This document shows positions 19,270-31,600 of a stretch of DNA of 64,000 nt, piece after piece. Source of the stretch: Gnetum montanum (taxonomy: Eukaryota > Streptophyta > Gnetopsida > Gnetales > Gnetaceae). Each line of letters begins with the position of its first letter. Within the stretch, counting starts at the first letter, position 1. Below the pieces are notes generated by a model, which was not told where the DNA came from, made no database searches, and was given only the letters and a program-made list of their open reading frames with translations. Location: NCBI GenBank assembly GCA_015680685.1, contig MNCI01004881.1, forward strand, positions 690,733 to 754,732, in the 5' to 3' direction. The position numbers and the translations under genes were made by a program.

Positions 19270-19287
19270 TGGTGCCATTGTCGGGGA
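19270..19287 (+). promoter_or_regulatory. Primer binding site of copy B
   Basis: TGGTGCCATTGTCGGGGA directly after the LTR; tRNA-Asp type with transition differences from copy D. Confidence 0.82.
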
Positions 19288-19404
19288 CTTAGTTGTTTGT
19301 GCGCTAACTAGAACATAGGAAATCATTCACATCATTGGAACAAACCTTTAGGGTTGGTTGAGAAAATAATAAACAAGAATACATTGCACACTGAACAGAC
19401 AAAT

Positions 19405-21303
19405 ATGTCTTCTTCTTCATATGAAAGAGCCTCATTGCCTAGGTCTGAAATAGAAAACAATCGGTGGCGTAATACACATGACGTGGATCCGCCAGTTCCT
19501 TAACAAGTTCGAGTGGTATATATTCATCTCGATGAGTATATACCAGACTTCACCTTTATCCTCTATCAAGATGAATAACTGCATTGGCAAGACTTAGAAG
19601 GTAACATAGTGTTACCTCCTGATCATTCAGTCCCAAGCATGCTTCTTCGTGCTCTCACACGAATTGGCATGCCACACTTACAAGTAGAATACATTGTGCA
19701 AGACCATGACTTGAGATAATACCATCCCATAGAGGCACAACGTCAAAGGGACTTGCAACAAGAGAGACATCATAAGTCTTTGAAGGATAAGTGGTCCCAG
19801 GATGCCCCACATGTCTTAAGGGAAAATGAGGGTGGTGAACCTACCTTAGGCAGTCACCCACACAACGATGTTCCTCCCCTTGACTTTGGCCAAGGGGTTG
19901 TGTATCAGGACCTTCATTCCACTATTTGTAACCCAGGTTTTGATATCCACAGGTATAAAGGGTTCAAAAAAAGGACACGAACTCATGATAAAGGTGGACA
20001 TTCTGATCGCAATCACAATCAGGGCCGAGACCACAAAAGAGAAGGTAGCAGACACTGTCATGTTGACGGTTCTACTTATTATTCATCTTTATCATCTCCT
20101 TCATCCTCTCCTTCAATATCTGGATGTAGTCATAAAGAAAAAGATCATGGGGATAAAGGTAGGCAAAGTGGAATTCATAGACGAAATAGCCAGGAAAGGG
20201 AACAAGGGCACTCTAGAGAGTCACAACATAGAAGAAGGAAGAGTAGGGAACAACATAGGCATCATAGACGCCATGGATGAGATGATCACGATGAACCCCT
20301 ACTCGCTACGCGAAGTATGTTAGACATAATTGAGGCTGTTAGAATTCCAACAAGGCTCCAGAAAGATAGTAGGATTAAGAGATTAGATATGAACAATATC
20401 CCACGATTTGAAGGGGGATACAACGTTGATCCTCAGAATCATTTACAAGCATTCCATGACACGTGTGCCTTACAAAACATAGAGAATGAATGAAAAAGAA
20501 TTAAGTTGTTCTCGTGGACACTAGTTAAAGAAGCAGAAAGCTAGTACCAATCCTTAGAACCATAATCTATTCGTAGATGGAGTACTATGTTAGAATTATT
20601 CAACGATAAGTACCAAACATGCTCTCGAGTGTCTAACTTGCGAAAGCAAATCCAATGCTAGAAACAAGGAGGACATGAACCCTTGGATGATACCATAGGA
20701 CTATACTATGCATTGTTACATCATTGTCCTAGCCATGGTTATTTGCAAAGGGATCAACTGCGCCATCTTGTGGATGGGCTTAGGCATGAAATGAGAAGAA
20801 CCCTTGGGACTTATGCCCAAGGGAGACTATCCGAGCTTAGGTTCCATCAAATTCAAAGACTACTGGAGCAAGTTGCTAAGGAAGAAGGTGAGCTATGGAA
20901 GAGAGAAAGTGCAGAAGAGTATAACCGAGATCCTTCCCTTCAGAAGAGGAGAGTAAGATTTTGTGAGGATGAAGAAGAGTCACCACTCGAAGAGATGGTG
21001 AATAGGAAAAATTTGCCTATCCAAAAGATGACATTAGAAGTTTTGGCAAAGGTAGAAAAAATGTGGGATTCCCTAGACAATAGATTTCAATTTTTTCTTA
21101 AAATAGTAGAGGAGTCTAGAGAGCAAGGTAGTGATCACAAAAAAAGAAAAAAGAGAGAAGTTGAACATGCACGTAGCAAGGGTAAGGACAAAGTTGTCAT
21201 CATTGAAGAGGTTGTGGAGTCGAAAATAGACAATGTTAGTGGATGTGAGATATGTCAATATGACCATTCTAAGGGATGTTGCCCTGTAATCTCACATCTG
21301 TAG
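19405..21303 (+). pseudogene. gag: gag of copy B
   Basis: One frame of about 633 codons from ATG 19405 (MSSSSYERASLPR) to TAG 21303, with stops only, no frameshift. Same layout as copy A: N-terminal block with 'FILYQDE', a basic Ser/Arg/His-rich middle (20060-20280), the gag core with 'DMNNIPRFEGGYN' and 'QGRLSELRFHQIQRLLEQV', a charged coiled C-terminal part and the Cys/His cluster CEICQYDHSKGCC. The stretch 20683-21303 is open for 206 codons. Confidence 0.88.
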
Positions 21304-21830
21304 GAGTCTAGGGTGTATGCACTCAACCCATGATTAAACAAATGGCAAGCACCCCAAAGGTTACCTTACCCCAAAGGTAACCCAAGACAGTTCTACCAAC
21401 CCTTAACATATTATCCTAGTGGAACTCCACCACAACCAATTGAGAAATATTGACAATGGCAATACCCACAATCATGGGGAATGCCACCACGAAGGTAACA
21501 GTATCCTTACTAGCAACCTGACCTATATAGATATTACGTGCAACAACCAGTATCTCCACGTGATTCTATTGGTCACATTACTTCTCAGCCTCACTACCAA
21601 GCTCATGAGTATTATGGGACTCCCTTTTCTAGGGGTGATATCCCACAAGTATATCATCCTTCTCATTTGGTTGCATCTCTTCCACCAATAGCTCCACTAC
21701 CACCTACTCCCACGATGTAAGGTGAAATCCCTACCTAGCTGCAGTAACGTAATGCCATGAGGGCTATTAACTCTCAACCTACTGTTGGTTCCAACAACCA
21801 CATGAAGAAAAGACCTTTCTTTAGAAACAA
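21304..21830 (+). other. Gag-protease spacer of copy B, ending at the deletion join
   Basis: Pro/Gln/Tyr-rich linker homologous to 47171-47700 of copy D. At about 21830 the match jumps from the spacer ('tttctttagaaacaa') to the middle of RNase H ('tttttgcactagaaaag'). Confidence 0.75.
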
Positions 21831-22050
21831 TTTTTGCACTAGAAAAGTTTAGACACTATGTATTTGGATATAAAGTATATATACATACAGATCATAGTGC
21901 AATTCGATTCCTCATGAATAAGCCAATGGTAAGCCCTCGTATCATACAATGGCTTATAATCTTACAAGAGTTTGATTTAATAATGATCAATCATAAGGGC
22001 ACCGAGAATGTAGTTGCTAATCATTTATCTTAGTTATGATGGGACAATAA
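21831..22050 (+). pseudogene. pol: RNase H fragment of copy B
   Basis: Begins at the family's 'VFALEKF' position and keeps 'IHTDHSAIRFLMNKP' with the Asp that copy A has lost, then 'MIQWLIILQEFDL' and 'NVVANHLS'. Its N-terminal part with the first catalytic Asp is deleted. Confidence 0.8.
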
Positions 22051-23487
22051 AGAGGATGAGTATCCAATTTCTGATCATTTCCTTGATGAATTCCTCTTTG
22101 TTGATGTAGTGAATAATCAATCACCCATGGAGAAAAACTAGTACAGTAGCATTCTTACCTATCTCCTCATCCAACAAACACCACAAGAGTTAAACCTTAA
22201 GAAGAAACAATAGTTTCTTCACCGAGCCAAGTACTTTATGGAGATCATTGAGCAACTTTACAAAGTGTGTCTCGATGGCTTGGTTCAATGGTGTTTTCCC
22301 AATATAGATCAACTACGAGTTCTCCAAGATGCTCATGAGGGTCCTTGTGGGGGTCATTACATTAGGAGACGAATGGCCATTAAGATCTTACTTGTAGGAT
22401 ATTATTGGCCTACATTATTTCAGGATGCCCATCATTTTGTCCAATCTTGTGAGCACTGTCAATGTGATGGGGGAATGACTACTAGAATGGAGGGTTTGCA
22501 ACAATGGATTCAACCATTAGAACCCTTTGACATTTGGGGAATTGATTTTATGGGGCCGATTACACCAATGTCCTATGGAAAAGCTTATATTATTGTTGTC
22601 ATTGATTACCTAACAAAATGGGCTGAAGTAGTTGCTATTAAAGATTGTTCATCATCTACAACTGCACGATTTGTTCAACAATAAATCATAAACAGGTTTG
22701 GTGTGCCATGTGCACTTATTTCAAACAATGGTACATACTTCACAGGTGCAAATTTTTGAAAATTAATACAACGCTTAGGGGTTGAGCATAAATTAACTAC
22801 ACCATACCACCCCCAGGCGAATGGTCAAGCAAAAGTCACCAATAGGGAGATTACAAAGATATTAACAAGAACCATTAGCAAGTTTAGGTGAGACTAGAGC
22901 ACTAAACTGAACGATGCTCTTTGGGCATACCGCTCCACATGGAAACTCCCTACAGGCTACTCTCCATATGAGTTTTTGTACGGTAAATTACCAACACTTC
23001 CCATGCAAATTGAGCTCTGTACACTATCCATGGCATGTGACCTCAACCTTGACCTTAATCTAGCATAGAAACAACAGTTAGTAACCCTTAACTTGCTATA
23101 TGAAAACTGATTAGCTGCCCTAGCATCTAAAAAATTGCACAAGGCCTTCAATAAACAACGTCATGACCTAAGAATTAGGAAAATTAAATATCAGCTAGGA
23201 GATAAGGTTCTCTATTGGAATCCCACACATGTGCCACAACGTACTAAATTTCAAACACTGTGGGAAGGACCTTATATTATTTATGCAAATTTTCCTTTAG
23301 TGGCCATGACAATGTACAAACCTGAAAGCCCGAATAAGAAACTTTTGGTCAATGTGCAAGAAACCAAACCTTTCAAGGAGCTTAGGATAGACAGTACACA
23401 TGCTACCTCTCTTAATGGACAACCCTACTCACTATTTCAAATCTCCTCCTTCCAACTTAGTCGTGGGGGTGATGGCCACCTATGCTA
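22051..23487 (+). pseudogene. pol: Integrase of copy B (D-to-N and E-to-K in the active site)
   Basis: A single frame with stops. The HHCC zinc finger is intact ('LQDAHEGPCGGHY', 'SCEHCQCDGG'). First catalytic Asp is present in 'WGIDFMGPI' (about 22535-22560). The second is N in 'ISNNGTYF' (about 22718-22741) and the third is K in '[11 protein letters not shown]' (about 22816-22850), the same changes as in copy A. The C-terminal domain keeps 'DKVLYWNPTHVPQRTKFQTLW' split over 23200-23265 and ends 'LSRGGDGHLC' at 23487. Confidence 0.9.
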
Positions 23488-25395
23488 ACCATTCTAGGCC
23501 CTTAATTCTTTTTGAATTTTTTTTACACATTCTTTCAACTTTTCTTGTTTTTGTTTTACACCATTGTTCATGTTTTTACTATTTCTTTATTTGCTTGATT
23601 TACTCTTATTTGTCATCTAATAAGTGCTCATGATGGTGGACTGAATTATATCATATTGATTGCTAATGTTTGGTTTTTACCTTTGAATTATGATGCTGAT
23701 ATTAAGGTATGGTTCTTTTTGGAAAATAGGTAATGAGTCTACGCTGTCCACTCATCTATACAACTCTATGGTCTCCTTTGGCTTGGAACTGTACAGTCCC
23801 CTTTTTCTAAGTAAACTTAATGAATTGGTGGCTGGGTATTTTTCAAACCAAGAAAAGGCTCAAAGGATGAAAAGGGTTTGACTTCAAGGGGATTCAATGC
23901 ATTGGTGTTGGCCATTCTCTTGGGTGCTTGGATACCTTTTTTTGGCTTTTCTGCCATTTTGACATTGTTAAAATATCAGGAAGCTGAGTGAATAAAAATA
24001 AGTCTTTGCATGATGTGATTCTCACACATAAACATCAAAAAAAAGAAAAAGAAAAAGAAAAGGTAAGAATTGAAAGCACACCTCGTAGACATAATAAAGA
24101 AATCTGGGCTACAAGCACTAGTTATGGCACTGGGAAGACATGTTACTCATGCCTGAAGGTTCCCTCTAACTAAGGCCCTTTCTTGCTTCCTGCTTCTCCA
24201 TTTCACTCTCCTTGGGATGGTGGTCACTTTTTGTGGAAGCATTCTTATTGCCTTAAGAGGATGGATTGGCCAAGTGTATTGATGTGAGTTCACTGAATGT
24301 GGTTGGTTTGAGTCTAGATTTGGGATGAGTTCTACTCAGTTATCTTAACCATGAAATACACAAGTGGCTTTACACAACCTTGTTCTTGGGATTCCATTCC
24401 ATTCTCTCCTCTCCATCTTTCTTCCCATTTTCCATGTCATTGTCGATTTTATCATTAGTCCATTCTAGGTTAATGCATTTTTTTTCTTTGGTGAATTCTT
24501 GTGGGTAAGTTTTTAACTCTTGCTTCCAAATGACATTCCTAGAGCCTACGGACTCTTTAGTTTGTGGGTTTGTCAGGGCATAAAGGGCATGAGCCAGCTT
24601 TGGGGAGGACCCACTGGCATTTCTTTTTGGTGCAATTGTTAACTTATTTCTCTTAAAAATTTCTTGCAATTAATCATTTCTTGTTTCATCCCCATCCATG
24701 ACATCCATTTTATTGGCATTGCCATTGATATTTTTTCATCTTTCTTGTTTCTCATGTTTTTCCATCTTATAGCTACCAGAGGTTAGCTCTTAGTCATGGG
24801 GGCCTTGGTACAAATTTTTTAATTTTTTCCATTTTACTAATTGCCTAAACCCTACACCTTAGGTAGTTGCTAGTGATAAATCTCCAAACCAGTTTATGCC
24901 ATAACCACAACTCAGCCAATGTGCTTCATATCGAGGCAAGGTATCAACTGCATTGTGGATTATCTATCCTTGCTCATTTGTGACTATGTTGTGTGTGCAG
25001 ATGATGATCATACAAACAATGGACTGGGCTTGGAGGAAGCACTCAGGATGGACTAGAATTGGAGCATTTACGAAAGGAGCAAGTTCAGTGGCATGGCTAT
25101 GGATAAACAATGAAAGGCAGAATCTTGGCATTGGCGGCAACATGCTCCATCTTCTCTCTCTCTCTCTCTCTTTCTCTTCAAGTTGCCAAATAAGGGCTTG
25201 GATGTCATTTATGTACGAGTGTTTACCACAATGGTCATGAACACTAATGTTGTAATATACTTATTGATCTGTTCAATGGGCACATTGAGTCTGTCATCCT
25301 ATTCCACTGTTATTTTTCAATTAGTTAATAATCCTATACCTTTCCAATATTTTGTAAGGAACTCAAGGACTAGCTTTCATTTATTCATGGGGGCA
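23488..25395 (+). other. 3' region of copy B (remnant of downstream ORF start)
   Basis: T-rich tract, then a ~1.9-kb segment collinear with copy D 48737-50621. PPT-like 'agtcatggggg' at about 24793 and another at the LTR edge. At 24995-25003 the splice-acceptor-like GTGCAG|ATG is followed by only ~395 bases to the LTR, so nearly all of the ORF present in copy A is missing. A (CT)n run lies at 25155-25178. Confidence 0.65.
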
Positions 25396-26382
25396 TGATG
25401 AGAGCAGTTACTCTAGTGGTTACTCTAGTAGTTATTCTAATTATTAGAGTGGTTACTATAGCAGTTACTATAGTAGTTATTCTAATTATTAAAGCAATTA
25501 CTCTAGTAGTTACTCTACTAGTTATTCTAATTATTAGAGTGGTTACTCTAGTGGTTACTTTAGCAGTTATTCTAATTATTAGAGTGATTACTCTAATTAT
25601 AAGAGCAGTTGCTCCCAAGTCTATAAATACAGTGCCCAGGTGCACAATTGGGAAAGAAGTCTTTTAGTAGTCAAGTAAAAAAACTCTTATAGTTTGTTTG
25701 AAAGTTAGAGTATTTTCCAAGTGCTCATAGTAGGAGGTCTAAGTGTGGATGGATCTTTATTCAAGCATTGTGTACTTGAGCATACCTTGTGTATGGTAAT
25801 AAAGACGAGCTCTTTGATTCATCTTTGCAGCACTTGAGATTTGTTTTCTTACGTATTTCTTTTATTTTATTTTCTTATGCATTTATTTTATTTTATGCAC
25901 TTTATATTTCTATTATTAGCATAGCAATTCATTTTGATCAATTAAGAAAATCATTAAATTACACAAGCACGACCACTTCGAGCATGCGTGTAATGCTTGG
26001 TAACCTAAAAACGATTAGAGTTTGGTAATCCTAGCAGTGTTGCACTGGTTCAAGATGTGTGTGGCAAGTGGGAATGGATGCTAGTGTTAGGATTAGTTAT
26101 AACTTAGTTAATGAGTAGTTAAGTTGAATTAGTCACTTAGTTACCTCTCTTCTTCCCTACTAGTGCAAGACATAAAAACATAAAAGCTATAAAAATCATA
26201 TGCCTCAAGCTTACTTAATCATACAATCATGACATACAGGTAAGCTTGGGAAGACAATGATCAACCAACCCATCCTTGTTCCACAAGGGCGCATAAGCAC
26301 TTAGTCCTTGGAATTCGATCAGATTGTGCGTGAAACACTCATATTCATACGATTAAGTGTAGGGGTACCTCGCCGCTCATCA
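25396..26382 (+). repeat. 3' LTR of copy B (987 bp)
   Basis: TGATGA...TCATCA. It contains the same 45-bp repeat array in U3 (about 25402-25600) and TATAAATA at 25622-25629. Differs from the 5' LTR by scattered, mostly transition changes and small indels within the array. Confidence 0.93.
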
Positions 26383-27029
26383 AGGATGAAAGGAATGAAT
26401 TAATTTAATTGCTAATTTAATCTAACTAACTACACCTAACTAATCCTAACATAAGCATTCGTTCCCACTTACTGTACACCTTTGAACATGTTTAGTGCTA
26501 CTGGGTTACCAAACATTAAGCGTTATTGGGATTACCGAGTGCTAAGCATATTTTCAAAGTGGTTATACTTATGTGCTTAATTAATCACTATGTAATCTAG
26601 CTTAGTTTAGCTTTATTTAGCCTAATTAATTATTTAATTACTTAAAGCATTAGAGAAAATTGCATAAAACATTAAATGCATAAATAATTAATTAATCTAT
26701 TTTAAAGTGTTACAAGGTTTATTAAAAGCTCATCTTTATTGCCGCACACACTACTGTGCTTAGGTACAATAGTGCTCCAATAAATATCTATACACTCTTG
26801 ACACCTACTACAAGCACTTAGAAAAATATTCTAACTTTCAAATGACAAAGCTGCAAGAGCTCCACTACAACTACAATAGACATATGCTCAAATTGTGCAT
26901 CTAGGCACTATATTTATAGGCTATCACACATCCTGCGATATCAGATATCTAACATCGCATCTTTACCACGATATTGGATATCCAATATCAGATATCTGAT
27001 ATTAGAGCTAGATAAAATATAGTTCATCA
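26383..27029 (-). repeat. Main part of the 3' LTR of copy C
   Basis: Minus-strand LTR start TGATGA is at 27029-27024, preceded (to the right) by the PPT complement 'tacccccacgattg'. TATAAATA on the minus strand is at 26918-26911. U3 holds GATATC palindromes (26936-27003). R/U5 runs left to the copy B junction. Confidence 0.85.
26970..27003. repeat. Two overlapping perfect 20-bp palindromes in U3 of copy C
   Basis: GATATTGGATATCCAATATC (26970-26989) and AATATCAGATATCTGATATT (26984-27003) each equal their own reverse complement and overlap by six bases. They lie about 52 bp upstream of the TATA box on the minus strand. Confidence 0.95.
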
Positions 27030-28906
27030 TACCCCCACGATTGAATAAAAACTTGTCCTTGAGTAAAAAAAAGGAGGAACAAGTCCCTTACAAAATATTA
27101 AGAAGGTATGGGATTATTGACTAGCATCCAAACTGACTAAGACAAAATAGACAAATTCTAAGTGCCCAAATGTACAGATTTACAATCTTTTACAAAATTG
27201 GATGTTCATGATAATAAAATTGAACACTTTGGCCAAAACTGACATCCAACACCTTTGACAATTGAAGAAGGAGAGAGAAGATTCAATGATCATGAAGGAT
27301 CCTTATCACATGGTGCGGCTGCTTATTCTTTGGTGAAGATAGTTCTGCTTCTAGTCAATGCTTCCCACTGCAATGACAACAAGATTGTAGATTAGTGTGC
27401 AATGTGTAATGTATAACTTTTAGGTACTTTGTCTCATTGGTAGTTACACTTGGCTAGGTTGTGATTATGGTGGATTGATTTCTTTAGTAGTGTTAGTGGT
27501 GTCCATTATTAAATTCTAAAATGCCCAAATGCGAAGAAATGCTTGAAGAGGGTTAAAGAATTCACAATAGTAAAAAAAAAAGGATTTCATTGAAAAATGT
27601 TGTGAAGATGTGCACAATTGGATGTCATCGATGGGGCACACAAAAGGATTTAATTATAAAAATGTCTAAGGGTAAAGAGCTTAACTAACCTAACCAAAAG
27701 GTATGTAAGTGGGTCCTTCCCAAAGTAGTCACATGCCCTTGTTGCCCTTGCATATCCTCAAACTAAAGAGTCTATGGGCTCCATGGGTGATTAATGGTTA
27801 TAGAAAGTTAAGTATGAAAACCTAGAACCGAGACATCGAACAAAAACATAAACACCAGTAGTGAGGTGAGGCATGGAAAGCATAAATGGATGAGAGAGAG
27901 AAAGTGGAATGGAGTTCCCGATTAAGGTCACATGAAGTCCCTTATGTATTTTGTGGTTAAGTGATTTGATAAAATCTATCCTTAGTCTAGACCAAAACCA
28001 ACCATGTTTAGTGACTTCGCATCATCATTGTAAGACTAGTCCACCCCCTTGAGACATAAGAGTACTCCCATAGAACAACCACCATTCCTTATTTAAGAAG
28101 AAAATAGAAGCAAAAAGTGAGAAAGGGCCTTAGTTATAAGGAATCTTCAAGCATGGGTAACATGTCTTTTTAGTCCCATAATTAGTGCTTGTAGCCGATT
28201 TATTTTGTCTAGGAGGTGTGCTTTGAATCCCCATCATTTTTTTTGGAATAGGAACCACACCATGCAAAGACGTATTCAACTTCCTATTATTGGCCAACAT
28301 GGAATGGTAAGAAATGCATGAAAACACCCATGCACCCAAGTAAGTAGAAAGGCATAAAGAGTACTAAGTCCCCTTGAAGTTACACTCTGTTCAAACCTTT
28401 AATCCTTTCCAAGTCTAAAAACTACCAAGGTCACAAGTTCGTTAAAGTTTTATTAATGAAAAGGGACCTCACACTTCTAGAACTAGAACAACATAGAGTT
28501 TGTGGTTGGGTGGATGATGTGGACTCACTACCTATTTCATGAAAAAGAAACCATGTCTAAGTCATCAATAAAAAAATTCAAAGCTAGAATCTAGACACCA
28601 ACAATCAAATAACTAGATAGCACATGCCCACATCAAGCAAACTGCACTAAACCCAGTTGTCAATAAGGCATGTTATTATTAGAAAACAATAAGAAAATCA
28701 CATCAAAATAAAGAAAAATATAAAATAAATTGTAAAATATTCAAAAAAATAAAGAAAACATACTAACGATGTTGTAAAAAAAAATATTAAAAAAAATTAA
28801 TAAAGTAAAAACAAAAAAGTATAAGATAAAGAAGGTGTAAAATAAAAAGTTGTAAAAATAACTAGGTGTAAAAAAAAATTGAAAAACTGAGGAACCACTT
28901 ATATGA
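27030..28906 (-). other. 3' region of copy C
   Basis: About 1.9 kb collinear (reversed) with 23488-25395 of copy B, ending at the integrase stop. An acceptor-like TTGCAG|TGG is at about 27368 on the minus strand at the position where copies A, B and D have YAG|ATG. The AT-rich tract 28680-28890 corresponds to the T-rich post-pol tract of the other copies. Confidence 0.6.
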
Positions 28907-29960
28907 TTAGCATGGATGGCCATCTCCTCTATGACTAAGTTGAAAGGAGCAGATTTGAAAGATTAAGCGTGGTTGTCCATTTGAGGAGGTGTTGCAAACA
29001 CTGGCTTCCTTATGCTCATGGAAAGGTTTAATTTGTTGCATGTTAACCAATTGATTTTTGTTTAGGCTCTTAGGTTTGAAAATTAACATGGTCCTAGAAG
29101 AAAAGGCTTCGTAAATGATGTAAGGCCCTTTCCACAACATCTGAAACTTAGTTCATTGAGGTACATGTGTGGGGTTCTAGTAGAGAACCTTATCTCTCAG
29201 TTGAAATTTAACTTTCCTAATTCTAAGGTCATGGCATTTTTTGTTAAATGCCTTATGTAACTCATTAGATGACAGGGCCACCAATTGATTTTCTTCTAAT
29301 AGGTTGAGATTCATTAATCTTTCTTTTTGTGCTAGACTTAAGTCAAGCTCAAGGTCATAGGTTGTTGAAGGTGTATAGAGCTCGAATTGAATAGGAAGAG
29401 TTAGTAAGTCTCTGTGCACCAAATCATAGGGAGAGTAGCCTATAGGGAGCTTCCAGGTGGAGTAGTAGGCCTAGAGGGCATCATTGAGTTCATGGATCTC
29501 TTGTGAACATTACCAATGTAATGGTGGATGCATTTGATCAATCCTTCCACCATTATGTTAGCAATGTTCACAAGAGCTGATAAATTTGTGGGCATCCTTG
29601 AAAAGTGTCGGATAGTAATACCTTGCCATCAAGATATTAATGGTAGTACATCTCCTAGCATAGTGGCCTCCACAAGGACCCTCATGAGCATCCTAGAGAA
29701 TGTGCAGTTGATTAGCATCAGAGACACACCAACAAACTAGGCCATTGACGCACACCTTGTAGAGGTGCCTGTTGATGTGCATGAAGCATTTCACTTAGTG
29801 AAGAAACTGTTGTTTCTTTTGATGGTCCAGCTCTTATGGCATCTCTTAAGTGAGAAGATAGGTGAGAATGCCATCATACCATTTGGGCTCAATGGGCAAT
29901 TATTTAGTTATAGCCTTGACAAAGAGAAGTTCATTAGGAAACTAATCAAATAATGGGCTT
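28907..29960 (-). pseudogene. pol: Integrase remnants of copy C (core replaced by a hairpin)
   Basis: 29800-29580 (minus) encodes the zinc-finger part 'LQDAHEGPCGGHY' and 'SSCEHC'. It then runs into an imperfect palindrome (29498-29576) instead of the DDE core. Left of the hairpin the match resumes late in the core ('LNDAL*AYYSTWKLPIGYSP') and continues through the C-terminal domain (29422-28907, with 'KCHDLRIRKVKFQLRDKVLY' and 'LSHRGDGHPC'). All three catalytic residues are therefore absent. Confidence 0.82.
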
Positions 29961-30350
29961 TCATCTTCTTTGTTGTCCCATTGCAATTGAGAGAAGTGGT
30001 CAATGCCCACATTCTTAGTTCCTTTTCAATCTACCATCATAAGATCAAATTTTTGGAAGATTATGAACCACCATATGAGACAAAGACTCACTATTTGCTT
30101 ATTCATTAGGAAGTGAATTGCATTGTGGTCCATGTGCATGAACACTTTGTACCCAAGCACATAGTTCCTTAGCTTCTCTAAAGCAAACACCACTACCATC
30201 AATTCTTTTTTTGTGGTGGTGTAGTTTAGTTGTGCACCCACAATGCTTTAGCTTGCATAGTGGATGTAATATGGAAATTTCTTATCATCCAACTATGTAA
30301 GCATAGCCCCAAAGGCATAATTTGATGCATCCATCATAACATGAAATGGT
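29961..30350 (-). pseudogene. pol: RNase H of copy C
   Basis: 'YTTTKKELMVVVFALEKLRNYV' and 'HMDHNAIHFLMNKQ' (30241-30026) match the family RNase H. The usual Glu of TEKELL is Lys here, a change at a catalytic position. Confidence 0.8.
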
Positions 30351-31600
30351 TTGGACTAGTTTAGTGCTTGTATAATTGGAGTTTCTATGAGTTTTTCCTT
30401 TACTTGTTGGAATACATTTTCACATTCCTTGGTCCGAAAAGATGGAGCATACTTCTTTGTTAGCTCAACCAATGATTTTTTGAACTTAGATAAATTCTCT
30501 ATGAATATTTGGTAGTAACCTGTGTGTCCAAGGAATGATCGAACATCTTTTATAGTTTTTGGTTGACGGGTAATTCCTTGGATGACCCTAATCTTTTTAG
30601 GGTTGATCTTAATTCCTGCTTGTGAAATTTTATGGCCTAACACAATGCCCTCTTGGACCATTAGATGGATCTTTTTCCAATTGAGCTAAAGATTGATCTC
30701 CACACATCTTTTGAGCACTTGCTCAAGATGGTCTAAGGCTTACTCAAATATAGCCTAATAGGTGGAGAAGTCATCCATGAAGATTTCCATCATGCTACTG
30801 ATCTATTGCTGAAAAATACTTAAGACCAAGCATTGGAATGTAGTAGGGACATTGCATAGGCTAAAAGGCATATTTTGATATGCAAAAGTTCCCCATAGAC
30901 TCATGAATGTTGTTTTGGCCTAATCCTCTAGTGTGATCTAGATTTGGTTATAGCCATTATAATCATTTAGAAAATTGTAATTGCATTGCATATAAATGGT
31001 GTTCAAAACCTAATCAAAAAATGATAATGAAAAGTGATCTTTGAATGTTGCCATATTTAATAGTTGGAAGTCTATGCAGACGTGCCACTTGCCACCTTTC
31101 TTTGCCACAATCACAAGTGGGCTAACCCACTCACTATTTGCAATGGGATAGATAAAGCCCACCTTGAGTAGTTTTTTGATTTTCCTTTTGACGGTCTGCT
31201 TTAATTTGGGATTCAACCACCACTGTGGCTGTCTCCTTGGCTTCATGGCAAGATCAGTGTAAATATGATGCTGGCATATGCTAGGATTAATCCTTGTGAG
31301 TTTGAGATATGACTAAGAAAAGGTTGTTGGCCATCTATTGACCACATTCAGTAGCATCTCCTTTTCAGGAGTAAGATTTGCATTAATTATTACTAACTTT
31401 CCATTTTTCAAGATTGCATATTCCATGATGGAAAGTAGAATTTTCAACTCAAGGGGCTCTTATTTAAAATTTTTAGGAATTTTGAACTCTTTCCAATTAG
31501 TATAATTAATTTCATTAATGGAGAGTTGGTGATGAACTTGCTCCAGTTCATCCATGCCTTTCACATAGGCACTTGTTAGGCTCTCATCAGGTACCATGCA
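30351..31600 (-). pseudogene. pol: Reverse transcriptase of copy C
   Basis: 31246-31010 has 'LNPKLKQTVKRKIKKLLKVG', 'EWVSPLVIV' and 'WHVCIDFQLLNMATFKDHF'. The active-site box reads FMDD (about 30777-30766), with both Asp retained and Tyr changed to Phe. 30661-30356 carries 'VLGHKIS', 'NPKKIRVIQGITRQP' and 'FLGHTGYYQIFIENLSK'. Interrupted by stops; non-functional. Confidence 0.87.

Larger units (their letters stand above)
18294..26382 (+). mobile_element. Copy B: Athila-type LTR retrotransposon with PR-RT deletion, nested in copy C
   Basis: Two full LTRs in direct orientation (18294-19268, 25396-26382), PBS, gag, truncated RNase H, integrase and a ~1.9-kb 3' region. Protease, RT and the start of RNase H are missing; the join is at about 21830. 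It lies within the 3' LTR of minus-strand copy C. The flanking five bases differ (acact left, aagga right), and roughly 90 bp of the host LTR is absent at the junction, so the target duplication has been lost or a deletion accompanied or followed insertion. Confidence 0.92.

Noticed and set aside
25155-25178. CT-rich run as a possible regulatory element
   Set aside because: A plain (CT)n microsatellite in the 3' region of copy B; no further signal.
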